From an uncultured Aquimarina sp. (lineage in GTDB: Bacteria; Bacteroidota; Bacteroidia; Flavobacteriales; Flavobacteriaceae): a stretch of 64,000 nt of DNA. The stretch covers positions 1 to 64,000 of the forward strand of contig CANNBP010000013.1 in the NCBI GenBank assembly GCA_947502885.1. The letters run 5' to 3'. The notes beneath the pieces were generated by a model. It saw only the letters and a list, made by a program, of their open reading frames with translations, ran no database searches and was not told the origin of the DNA. Shown here in pieces: positions 17,794-25,911 of this stretch (position 1 is its first letter; each line of letters begins with the position of its first letter). The position numbers and the translations under genes were made by a program.

Positions 17794-18178
17794 GAATGTG
17801 TTTTAATTGTTTTTTTATTGTCCACGTTTCATCACTTTCTTTAAGCTACGATAGAGTTCCTAGTATCTTGTTTTTAAGAAAATTAACATAGCCTTGGTCG
17901 GTGATATGATAATCTGTGCAAAAGAACAAATCTTTATGCATGCATAGTTTATCGCAGTGTTAAATTTTTGGTAAGATTTATGGGCAACTGTAAGGTATAA
18001 ATATTTTATATCATTTTGATAGTGAACTCTTTAAAGGTATTAAAAAGTTGTTAACCAAAAAAGTATAATACAAAATTGAAAAAAATGTGCAACGTTTATG
18101 TTTTTTTAATGTCAACTTTTTATAAAACCCGATTCAAAGATCTTAACTAAACATGTTATATGCTAATGGCTACCTTTT
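17794..18178. other. Intergenic region, receptor leader and promoter zone
   Basis: It lies between the pgi stop and the receptor start on the minus strand. It holds no protein-like frame and no clear terminator. AT-rich runs with several TTTTTTG segments (around 18050-18110) may include the receptor promoter, leaving a leader of about 200 nt or more. Confidence 0.4.
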
Positions 18179-19804
18179 TTAACGCTCTAAAAACCTTTTT
18201 AATAAGGCAGATGTGGATGGATCGTGTTGATGGATTTGATTGGTTTTTATCTCAGATAAAATAGTTGTGGCTAGTTGTTTGCCCAGTTCTACGCCCCATT
18301 GATCATAACTGTAGATGTTCCAGACAACACCTTGTACAAAAATTCGATGTTCATACATGGCAATTAAGGCGCCTAGATTTTTTGGAGTTAATTTGTCTAT
18401 AAGTATTGTTGTGCTCGGGTTATTTCCTTTAAAAACTTTAAAAGGCACTAACGGGTGTGACGCATCACATGATAGCTCTTTGGTGATTTGGGTTGCTGTT
18501 TTACCATTCATTAAGGCCTCGGTTTGTGCAAAAAAATTGGCCATTAAAGCATTATGATGCTTTTTATCTTGAAATAATGAATGTTTAAAACCAATAAACT
18601 CTGCTGGGATTAATTTGGTTCCCTGATGTATTAATTGAAAAAAAGCATGTTGCGCATTTGTTCCAGGTTCTCCCCAAATGATCCCCCCTGTTTGGTAAGT
18701 AATAGGTTTTCCGTTTCTATCTACATTTTTTCCGTTACTTTCCATAACGGCTTGTTGTAAATAAGAAGGTAATCTATGCAAATAATGAGCATAAGGAATA
18801 ACGACTTCGGTTTCGGCTTTAAAAAAATTTGTGTACCATAAGCTTAACAACCCAAGGATAACTGGAATATTTTCTTCAAAAGAAGTATTCTTGAAGTGTT
18901 CATCCATCTCATGAGCTCCATCTAATAATTCTTGAAAATTGTCGTATCCAATAGCTAAACTAATAGATAAGCCTACGGCACTCCATAAAGAAAATCTACC
19001 ACCTACCCAGTCCCATAAAGGAAATATATACTCTTCTGAAATTCCGAAATCAGTAACTTTTTCAATACTACTTGATACGGCTACGAAATGTTTAATTACA
19101 GCCTGAGGAGAAGATTGATTAACTAGCCATTCTCTTGCTGTGGTGGCATTAAATAAGGTTTCTTGTGTCGTAAATGTTTTAGAAACTATGATAAAAAGAG
19201 TAGTTTCGGGATTTAATTCTTTTAATTTTTGATGCAAGTGATCTCCATCTACATTAGAGATAAAATGTAAGTTTAAGTGGTTTTTATAAAACGCTAAAGC
19301 TTCAGTAATCATTAAAGGTCCCAGATCAGACCCACCGATGCCAATGTTTACCACGTCAGTAAAAGCTTTACCCGTATGACCTTTTAATTTTCCTGTTATG
19401 ATATTCTGACTAAAGGCTTTTATTTCTTCTTTAACAACACTTATCTCAGGAACAATATTAGTACCATTAACTCTGATTACAGCATCAGATGGTGTTCTTA
19501 ATGCTGTGTGTAATACCGCTCTTTTTTCAGTATTATTAATTTTGCTTCCTGCAAAATACTCTTGAATACTTTGATCAAGTTTTACTTCTTTGGCAAGATC
19601 GATCAGGAGATTTTTTGTCGTTTTATCTATGCGATTTTTAGAATAATCGACATAAAAGTCTTTCCATAGTATTGAAAAGTCTGAGGCGCGATCAGAGTTG
19701 TTGGCAAAAAAATCTTTTAGATACGCATCTTTTATACAAGTAAAATGATTGTGTAATGCCTTCCAGGCTTTTGTAGTAGTTGGATCAATGGTAGGTAAGA
19801 GCAT
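18179..19804 (-). CDS. pgi: Glucose-6-phosphate isomerase
   Basis: The 541-residue glycolytic enzyme interconverts glucose-6-phosphate and fructose-6-phosphate. The phosphate-binding motif VNIGIGGSDLGPLMITEAL, the DWVGGRFSLWSAVGLSI signature, and catalytic-region segments AVMESNGKNVDR and GTNAQHAFFQLIHQGTKLIP are present, and length is normal. ATG 19804 (MLLPTIDPTTTKAWKAL) fits the family start. It begins 3 nt after the stop of the M23 peptidase gene, so the two are very likely co-transcribed. Confidence 0.97.
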   Translation of the reverse strand: MLLPTIDPTTTKAWKALHNHFTCIKDAYLKDFFANNSDRASDFSILWKDFYVDYSKNRIDKTTKNLLIDLAKEVKLDQSIQEYFAGSKINNTEKRAVLHTALRTPSDAVIRVNGTNIVPEISVVKEEIKAFSQNIITGKLKGHTGKAFTDVVNIGIGGSDLGPLMITEALAFYKNHLNLHFISNVDGDHLHQKLKELNPETTLFIIVSKTFTTQETLFNATTAREWLVNQSSPQAVIKHFVAVSSSIEKVTDFGISEEYIFPLWDWVGGRFSLWSAVGLSISLAIGYDNFQELLDGAHEMDEHFKNTSFEENIPVILGLLSLWYTNFFKAETEVVIPYAHYLHRLPSYLQQAVMESNGKNVDRNGKPITYQTGGIIWGEPGTNAQHAFFQLIHQGTKLIPAEFIGFKHSLFQDKKHHNALMANFFAQTEALMNGKTATQITKELSCDASHPLVPFKVFKGNNPSTTILIDKLTPKNLGALIAMYEHRIFVQGVVWNIYSYDQWGVELGKQLATTILSEIKTNQIHQHDPSTSALLKRFLER

Positions 19805-19807
19805 TGG

Positions 19808-21061
19808 CTACAAAATTTCTTGCGGTTTATTAAACTGAATACTATCTAATTGATTTTTTAGCGGTGTAATAGCATTTATAAAAGTAGGACGAAGCTCTTC
19901 TGATAAAGGCTGAGCAGTTGGTAACTCTTCTCTAAGAGGATCTACTTGTTTTCCGTTTTTCCAGAATCTATAGCATACATGGGGTCCACTTGTATTACCA
20001 GTCATTCCTATGTAACCTATAACATCTCCCTGTTTAACAAATTGTCCCACTTTTACAGCTTGGCGACTCATGTGCAGGTATTGCGTTTCATAAGTGGCGT
20101 TATGCCTTATTTTTACATATTTGCCATTACCTCCTTTACGTTCTGATTTAGTAACAATTCCGTCAGAAGTAGCTAGAATAGGAGTTCCGGTTGGAGCAGC
20201 AAAATCAGTTCCTCGATGAGGTCTAATTCTATTGCCATAATATTTTATTCTTCTTTTAAGATTATATCTCGATGAGATTCTGCTAAATTTTACTGGAGCT
20301 TTTAAGAAAGCTCTTCGTAAATTTTCTGCTTTTTCGTCAAAATAATCAGAGGTATTATTAATCGTATCGTCTTTAAACCTAAAGGCATATAATGGTTTTC
20401 CGCGATGCTCAAAATAAGCAGCCTTTATTTGGTCGATTCCTACGGGAATAGAATCTTCTATAAATTTTTCGGTATATATTACTTTAAATTGATCACCTGC
20501 TTGAAGTCGTGTAAAATCAATAGTCCAGGCATAAATGTCTGCCATATTATAGGCTACCAAAAAACTTAGGTTTAAATCGTCAAAAGTTTGAGAAAGGTTA
20601 CTTTCTATAGTGCCATAAGCTACTTTTTCGACAATAGAAACCGGTTTTTTTCTTTTTTGAGCAACAATACTATCTCTAAAATCAATAACGGTATAATCGA
20701 TTTTGTTATTTTGATATACAAATACTTGTGCTTTTTCTGTAGTATCTTTTGATTTAAGGAGCATATAGGGTTTTCCTGCCCTAATTTTGGCAACATTAAA
20801 GGAGTCTTTAATGGTATTGGTTATTTCGAACACTTTAGATCTATTGATACCATGAGTATCCATGATAGCCCCAAAACTATCTCCTGATTTTATAGTGTCT
20901 CTTACGACATTAAAATCATTAAGATTAAATCCAAATTCCTTAATAACAGGTGGTTCTTTTTTTTCTGTTACCGTTTCTGGAATGGTAATTTTTTCTTCTT
21001 TTTCTTTTTTACATGAAAATAATACTACCGCTATGAGTAGTAAGTAACCTATCTGTTTCAA
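19808..21061 (-). CDS. M23-family peptidoglycan endopeptidase, lipoprotein
   Basis: The 417-residue protein has a lipobox (VVLFSC, Cys17), a linker and a middle region with LysM-like and OapA-like character, then a LytM domain. Zinc-site residues are His282 and Asp286 in PHRGTDFAAP, and catalytic His330 lies in YLHMS. The final motif, usually HxH, reads His361-Val-Cys363 (GPHVCYRF), so Cys replaces the usual third zinc ligand. Family knowledge: such enzymes cut peptide crosslinks during growth or division. It sits in an apparent operon with the DUF3108 protein, tryptophan dioxygenase and pgi. Confidence 0.88.
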   Translation of the reverse strand: MKQIGYLLLIAVVLFSCKKEKEEKITIPETVTEKKEPPVIKEFGFNLNDFNVVRDTIKSGDSFGAIMDTHGINRSKVFEITNTIKDSFNVAKIRAGKPYMLLKSKDTTEKAQVFVYQNNKIDYTVIDFRDSIVAQKRKKPVSIVEKVAYGTIESNLSQTFDDLNLSFLVAYNMADIYAWTIDFTRLQAGDQFKVIYTEKFIEDSIPVGIDQIKAAYFEHRGKPLYAFRFKDDTINNTSDYFDEKAENLRRAFLKAPVKFSRISSRYNLKRRIKYYGNRIRPHRGTDFAAPTGTPILATSDGIVTKSERKGGNGKYVKIRHNATYETQYLHMSRQAVKVGQFVKQGDVIGYIGMTGNTSGPHVCYRFWKNGKQVDPLREELPTAQPLSEELRPTFINAITPLKNQLDSIQFNKPQEIL

Positions 21062-21073
21062 GTGACGACTGTT

Positions 21074-22039
21074 TTATTTTTGGCTATTAAACTGATGGTC
21101 GACCCATTGTTTACCCCAGTTCTCTTTTTCCTCTTCGGACCAAAGATCAGGAAAAAAGAGGATTTTTTGAAAACTCGGAGGTAAAAAACTTTTCCAGTTG
21201 GTTCCTCCTGTAGCTAAAACTTCACCTTTTTCCCTATTAAGGTATCGATAAGCTGCCCCCATATGCATTAACAACCAATTAATATTGACATTTACATCAA
21301 AAGTACGTAATGCTTTGATAAGGTGAGCATTATTTTGTTCTTTTTCTGGTAGTTGTTGGTATTTGTGAAAAATGGTGCTTTGCTTTACCTGATTTGCAAT
21401 ACGCATCATTCTAGGGGTATACCTGTATTCAAATTGCTTAAGAGTCAGTGTTTTTTCTCCGGTTTGTTGATCCGTGGCACCAGATTTCCAGTATAAATAC
21501 TCAAAAACCTCTTCTAGCGTAGATTCTTCGGTGAATTCTTCTCTTTGCTTAGTGTTTACAAGATTTACTAGTGGTGTAGAGTATATTTCAATGAGCCTAA
21601 ATTGCACAGATTGAAATCCACTAGCGGGCAATAGTGACATTCTATACTTAAGAAACTGTTCTTTATCCATTCCTTTGATCATTACATCAAAAGAACTGAT
21701 TAGGACTCTAAAATATCGATTGACTCTTTCTATTTTTGCGGTAAAGAATTCTGCATTTTGTAGTTTGTCATCAATTACCTGTTTTAACTCATGTATGATT
21801 AATTTGAAATAGAGTTCTGTAATTTGATGGTAAGTGATAAAGATCTCTTCGTCTGGAAAATGAGTCCTTGGTATTTGTAAACTCAATAAAGTATCTAGAT
21901 GTATATAATCCCAATAGGTTAAATATCTATCATGAAGAAGCCCGTCGAGGTAAGATCCAAGGTCTTGACCAGAGTTTCTAAATTTTTTCTCTAATTGCTT
22001 TATTTTCTCTGCAATTTCTGGTTGTATAGGTTCGTTCAT
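21074..22039 (-). CDS. Tryptophan 2,3-dioxygenase family protein
   Basis: The 321-residue heme enzyme of the TDO family opens the indole ring of tryptophan to N-formylkynurenine. Visible hallmarks are LTYWDYIHLDTLLSLQ, the FITYHQITELYFKLIIHEL helix carrying the substrate-side His, the ASGFQSVQFRLIE motif, and the MHMGAAYRYLNREKG helix near residue 265 that would supply heme ligation. Bacterial TDOs are usually about 280 residues; this longer form is common in Bacteroidota (from memory). Its ATG overlaps the preceding stop by one base (TAATG at 22041-22037). No kynureninase or formamidase gene is in the window. Confidence 0.9.
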   Translation of the reverse strand: MNEPIQPEIAEKIKQLEKKFRNSGQDLGSYLDGLLHDRYLTYWDYIHLDTLLSLQIPRTHFPDEEIFITYHQITELYFKLIIHELKQVIDDKLQNAEFFTAKIERVNRYFRVLISSFDVMIKGMDKEQFLKYRMSLLPASGFQSVQFRLIEIYSTPLVNLVNTKQREEFTEESTLEEVFEYLYWKSGATDQQTGEKTLTLKQFEYRYTPRMMRIANQVKQSTIFHKYQQLPEKEQNNAHLIKALRTFDVNVNINWLLMHMGAAYRYLNREKGEVLATGGTNWKSFLPPSFQKILFFPDLWSEEEKENWGKQWVDHQFNSQK

Positions 22040-22818
22040 TAATCTACTATAATTTTAAATGGATGTTTAAGCCCTTTAAATGCATCTAGATCTGCTTTTA
22101 TAGAACCGACCAATATGTCTGCTTGGATTCTTACTGGCATTCGATTGTCATCATCGCTAACCCATACAGTCATGCTTTCTTCTTCTTTGAAAACTCTATC
22201 TGCTTGAACGTAAGGTCTAAACTTTAAACATGCAATTTTACCCATTTTTGTTTTAAGAACCTCTCTTCCTAAGAATTTTAACTTAAAACGATAGCTTTCA
22301 TTGTCAAAAAACATATTTACAAATTGTTCGTCTCCGCTCTTTAACGCATTGGTTTTTATTGTATTGCGTAAATAATAGAAAGAAGACATCATGTCTTGTA
22401 TATCGGCCTTAATAGGAAAAGTTTTTTTAGTATTATGCTTTTTGTCAAAAACTAAAGCTTCCTTTTTTTGATGATCAAAATTGATCTCGATATCCTTGGT
22501 GTGCCCTCCTTCATTAATTTTTCGAATAAACCTATAAGGTTTTACTAGGCTTTTGTCTATATAGGTCTCGTAATAATCTTCGACTTTAAAAAATAAGCTT
22601 AAGAATCCAGAGGATTTTCCTGTACCAACAATATGATGCACTGGCATACCATTCAGTTTTTCATCTTTAATCTCGAGCGTTGCATAACTAGCTGTAAAAA
22701 GACCATAATGAATCCTGAATCTAAACCATTCTCCCGAGTCAAATGCCTTATGATTTTCTTGGGCAGTAGTCGTAATCGTAGTTATGGTTAAAAACAGTAT
22801 TGCAATATAATTTTTCAT
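22039..22818 (-). CDS. DUF3108 periplasmic protein
   Basis: The 259-residue exported protein starts at ATG 22818 with a signal peptide (MKNYIAILFLTITTITTTAQ); the frame is open further upstream, but those 41 residues overlap a terminator hairpin and are not protein-like. FDSGEWFRFRIHYGLFTASY and VHHIVGTGKSSGFLSLFFKV match the DUF3108 domain, a beta-rich fold of unknown function found in periplasmic proteins. It is translationally coupled to the tryptophan dioxygenase gene by a 1-nt overlap. Confidence 0.82.
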   Translation of the reverse strand: MKNYIAILFLTITTITTTAQENHKAFDSGEWFRFRIHYGLFTASYATLEIKDEKLNGMPVHHIVGTGKSSGFLSLFFKVEDYYETYIDKSLVKPYRFIRKINEGGHTKDIEINFDHQKKEALVFDKKHNTKKTFPIKADIQDMMSSFYYLRNTIKTNALKSGDEQFVNMFFDNESYRFKLKFLGREVLKTKMGKIACLKFRPYVQADRVFKEEESMTVWVSDDDNRMPVRIQADILVGSIKADLDAFKGLKHPFKIIVD

Positions 22819-22936
22819 AGCTCGTGGTATTGTTAATATTTGATTGATATAAAGTCTAATTACAATATCCATTCCAAAAATACTATTTAAAGTGAAGCCA
22901 TAAAAATGAATTGTGTTACTAAAAGCTAAAAAATTA

Positions 22937-22969
22937 AACAAAAAAGAGAGCCACCACAGCTCTCTTTTT
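22937..22969 (-). terminator. Strong terminator between hpd and the DUF3108 gene
   Basis: An 11-bp perfect stem (AAAAAGAGAGC at 22941-22951 with 22959-22969) is followed on the minus strand by TTTTTTGTTT. It lies about 250 nt past the hpd stop, so it ends either the hpd transcript or a separate short RNA. Confidence 0.8.
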
Positions 22970-23217
22970 ACTTTTATTAACCAACTAAAAACTTAAATTA
23001 TGAGAATAATTATTGTTTTAAGTATAAGTGGTAACCACTCCACTTGGAAATACAAAAATGAACTATTTTTGAATAATTATCAATCGAAAACGTTTTTTTA
23101 TTAAGGATTTTAACAAATGTTTATATCCTAGCTATTAAAAAATGCATTTTTCTGAAAATATGATATTTGGTTTCTGGTTATAAAACTTAAACATGAGAGC
23201 TAAGTTTCTACTATTTT
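22970..23217. other. hpd 3' region with a perfect dyad
   Basis: No convincing gene is present. The 13-nt palindrome AGTGGTAACCACT (23027-23039) is a possible operator-like site. A plus-strand frame of 34 codons from 23000 (MRIIIVLSISGNH) is most likely chance. Confidence 0.4.
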
Positions 23218-24357
23218 TTATAAAGTACCTCTTTGTTCCTGTTCTCTTTCTATTGCCTCAAATAGCGCTTTAAAATTACCTTTTCCAAAAGATTGAGCTC
23301 CTTTTCTCTGTATAATTTCAAAGAAAAGAGTAGGTCTGTCTAAAACAGGTTTGGTAAATATTTGTAGTAAGTACCCTTCGTCATCTCGATCAATCAAAAT
23401 TCCTAATTCTTTTAAAGGAGCAAGGTCTTCATCTATTTCACCAACACGGTCTAGTACGGTATCATAATAGCTAGAAGGTACAGTAAGAAATTCAACTCCT
23501 CGATTTTGAAGAGAAGAGACCGTTTCTATAATATTATCGGTAGCCAATGCCATGTGTTGCACACCGGCACCATTATAAAAATCAATATATTCTTCTATTT
23601 GAGATTTCTTCCTTCCTTCGGCAGGTTCGTTAATAGGAAATTTTATACGCCCGTTACCGTTACTCATTACTTTACTCATTAATGCAGTATACTCTGTTGA
23701 GATGTCTTTGTCGTCAAAAGAGACTAATTGTGCAAATCCCATAACTTTGGCATAAAATTCACACCATTTGTTCATCTCATTCCATCCCACATTTCCAACC
23801 ATATGATCAATGAATTTTAGACCTGTTCCTTCAGTTTTATAAGGTTTATCATAGGCTATATATCCAGGTAAAAAGGGACCATCATAATTTTTTCGTTCTA
23901 CAAAAATGTGAACTGTTTCACCATAGGTGTGAATTCCAGAATAAACTACGCTACCATGTTCGTCTTTTTCGACGGTAGGTTCCATATAAGATTTTGCACC
24001 TCTTTTGATGGTTTCTTCATAGCTTTTGGTAGCATCATCTACCCATAGCGCTACGGCTTTTACACCATCACCATGTGCGTTAATATGAGTGTTTATGTTT
24101 CCGTCTGGCTGTAATGGAGAAGTAAGTACTAGTCTTATTTTGTCTTGTTGCATTACATATGAAACACGATCTTTACGTCCCGTTTCTAATCCTGCATATG
24201 CAATGGGTTGAAATCCCCATGCTGTTTGATAGTAATATGCTGCTTGTTTGGCATTGCCTACATATAATTCTACATAATCTGTTCCTAATAAAGGAAGAAA
24301 GTCTTCAGCTTGAGGAACTACTTTTTCTAAATTGTTGGGTGTTATATGGGTTGACAT
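23218..24357 (-). CDS. hpd: 4-Hydroxyphenylpyruvate dioxygenase
   Basis: The 379-residue non-heme iron enzyme turns 4-hydroxyphenylpyruvate into homogentisate in tyrosine breakdown. The two-domain VOC fold is visible. The iron ligands lie in the C-terminal half: His in KFIDHMVGNV, His in AGVQHMALATDNI and Glu in PTLFFEIIQRKG. The closing helix ends FGKGNFKALFEAIEREQ, as in the family. The following enzyme of the pathway, homogentisate dioxygenase, is encoded 170 nt upstream on the same strand. Confidence 0.97.
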   Translation of the reverse strand: MSTHITPNNLEKVVPQAEDFLPLLGTDYVELYVGNAKQAAYYYQTAWGFQPIAYAGLETGRKDRVSYVMQQDKIRLVLTSPLQPDGNINTHINAHGDGVKAVALWVDDATKSYEETIKRGAKSYMEPTVEKDEHGSVVYSGIHTYGETVHIFVERKNYDGPFLPGYIAYDKPYKTEGTGLKFIDHMVGNVGWNEMNKWCEFYAKVMGFAQLVSFDDKDISTEYTALMSKVMSNGNGRIKFPINEPAEGRKKSQIEEYIDFYNGAGVQHMALATDNIIETVSSLQNRGVEFLTVPSSYYDTVLDRVGEIDEDLAPLKELGILIDRDDEGYLLQIFTKPVLDRPTLFFEIIQRKGAQSFGKGNFKALFEAIEREQEQRGTL

Positions 24358-24430
24358 AATATTCTTAAATTAGTTAAGTTGATAATTAGATAATAAAAAT
24401 TGAATATATACTAGCCTAAAAGTTAAAGAT

Positions 24431-24463
24431 ATCTACCAAATCATTTTAAGCATTATGGTAGAT
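24431..24463. promoter_or_regulatory. Inverted repeat between hmgA and hpd
   Basis: ATCTACCA (24431-24438) and TGGTAGAT (24456-24463) form a perfect 8-bp dyad with a 17-nt spacer. It could be an operator half-site pair or a weak mRNA hairpin upstream of hpd. No regulator gene is adjacent. Confidence 0.3.
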
Positions 24464-24527
24464 TTACCACATGGCTCTTAAATGGGCTGTAATATCTTTT
24501 CTGTAATTCAACATTTTTCTTTCGTAT

Positions 24528-25685
24528 TTATTCTAACCAGGATTTATGATAATCCTCATCGGCTATATGCATAGCTTCTTCTGTTACCATCAATGGTTTA
24601 AAAGTATCTACCATTACTGCTAGTTCGTCGGTTTTGGTTTTTCCGATACTTCGTTCTGCAGCTCCTGGATGAGGACCATGAGGTATTCCTGCTGGGTGTA
24701 AGGATATATGACCAGCGTCAATATCATTACGGCTCATAAAATCTCCATCTACATAATAAAGAACTTCATCACTGTCTATATTACTATGATTGTAAGGAGC
24801 AGGAATGCTGTCTGGATGGTAGTCATACAATCTTGGTACAAACGAGCAAACCACAAATGCATCTGTTTCAAAAGTTTGATGAACAGGAGGTGGTTGATGA
24901 ATTCTACCCGTTATAGGCTCAAAATCATGAATAGAAAACGCATACGGAAAATTAAAACCGTCATATCCAACTACATCAAATGGATGCGTGGCATAGACCA
25001 TATCAAAAATTTCATCTTGCTTCTTTATTTTGATAAGAAAATCTCCTTTTTCATCATTAGTTTCCAATTCATAAGGAGCTCTTAAATCACGCTCACAAAA
25101 CGGAGAGTGTTCTAATAATTGTCCGAACCAATTGCGGTATCTTTTAGGTGTATATATAGGTCGTCTTGATTCGACAATAAATAAACGATTATCTGTAGTA
25201 TCAAAATCTAATTTATATATTGTGCCTCTAGGAACTACAATATAATCACCATATTTAAAGTCAATATTACCTAAATGACTACGAAACTTACCGGTACCAC
25301 GGTGTATAAAAATTAACTCGTCTGCATCGGTATTTTTATAGAAATAATCTGTTGTAGATTCTTGAGGTGCTGATAATATTATACTTACATCACTATTAGT
25401 AAGTACATTTTTTCGACTTTGTAAATAATCCTTTTCAGGATTAACTTTAAATCCATGAAATCGATAGGATTTGATGTTATTTTTGATAGCTACTTTTGGA
25501 GCTACACTATAACTTCCTTTTATTTCTTTAACCTGTGTTGGTCTATGGCAATGATATGAATTGGTTGACATTCCGTCAAACCCAATAGTCCCAAATAATT
25601 GCTCATAGTAAAGGCTGTCATCGGGTTTTCTGAAAATGGTATGTCTTTTGGGAGGTATTTTTCCTAAAGTATGATAAAAAGGCAT
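24528..25685 (-). CDS. hmgA: Homogentisate 1,2-dioxygenase
   Basis: The 385-residue iron enzyme cleaves homogentisate to maleylacetoacetate. The cupin core shows RGTGKFRSHLGNIDFKYGDY and the iron site and substrate His cluster: HQPPPVHQTFE, RLYDYHPDSIPAPYNHSN, DEVLYYVDGDF and HPAGIPHGPHPGA. It is shorter than the mammalian and Pseudomonas enzymes (about 430-445), as is usual for the Bacteroidota branch. It precedes hpd on the same strand; fumarylacetoacetase and maleylacetoacetate isomerase genes are not in the window. Confidence 0.95.
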   Translation of the reverse strand: MPFYHTLGKIPPKRHTIFRKPDDSLYYEQLFGTIGFDGMSTNSYHCHRPTQVKEIKGSYSVAPKVAIKNNIKSYRFHGFKVNPEKDYLQSRKNVLTNSDVSIILSAPQESTTDYFYKNTDADELIFIHRGTGKFRSHLGNIDFKYGDYIVVPRGTIYKLDFDTTDNRLFIVESRRPIYTPKRYRNWFGQLLEHSPFCERDLRAPYELETNDEKGDFLIKIKKQDEIFDMVYATHPFDVVGYDGFNFPYAFSIHDFEPITGRIHQPPPVHQTFETDAFVVCSFVPRLYDYHPDSIPAPYNHSNIDSDEVLYYVDGDFMSRNDIDAGHISLHPAGIPHGPHPGAAERSIGKTKTDELAVMVDTFKPLMVTEEAMHIADEDYHKSWLE

Positions 25686-25911
25686 GATGTTTTGTATTTA
25701 AGGTGATTACTACTTTTTTAAAATAAATCATAAAAGTATAGTCACCCTATTCGGGATTGCGCTTTATAAGATAGTGCAATAGCAACAGTAAGTCTGTCCA
25801 ATACAAATTCATAACATTACAAATATCGGAAATATTTCTTTTATAAGAAACGTCTTAACTTTTTCTTTTACTGGTGTGTGTATTTTATTCTTGGTTTTTG
25901 TTTCTTAATTG

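Noticed and set aside
23000..23104. Plus-strand 34-codon frame after hpd
   Set aside because: It runs antisense to the probable hpd 3' region and has no recognisable features.
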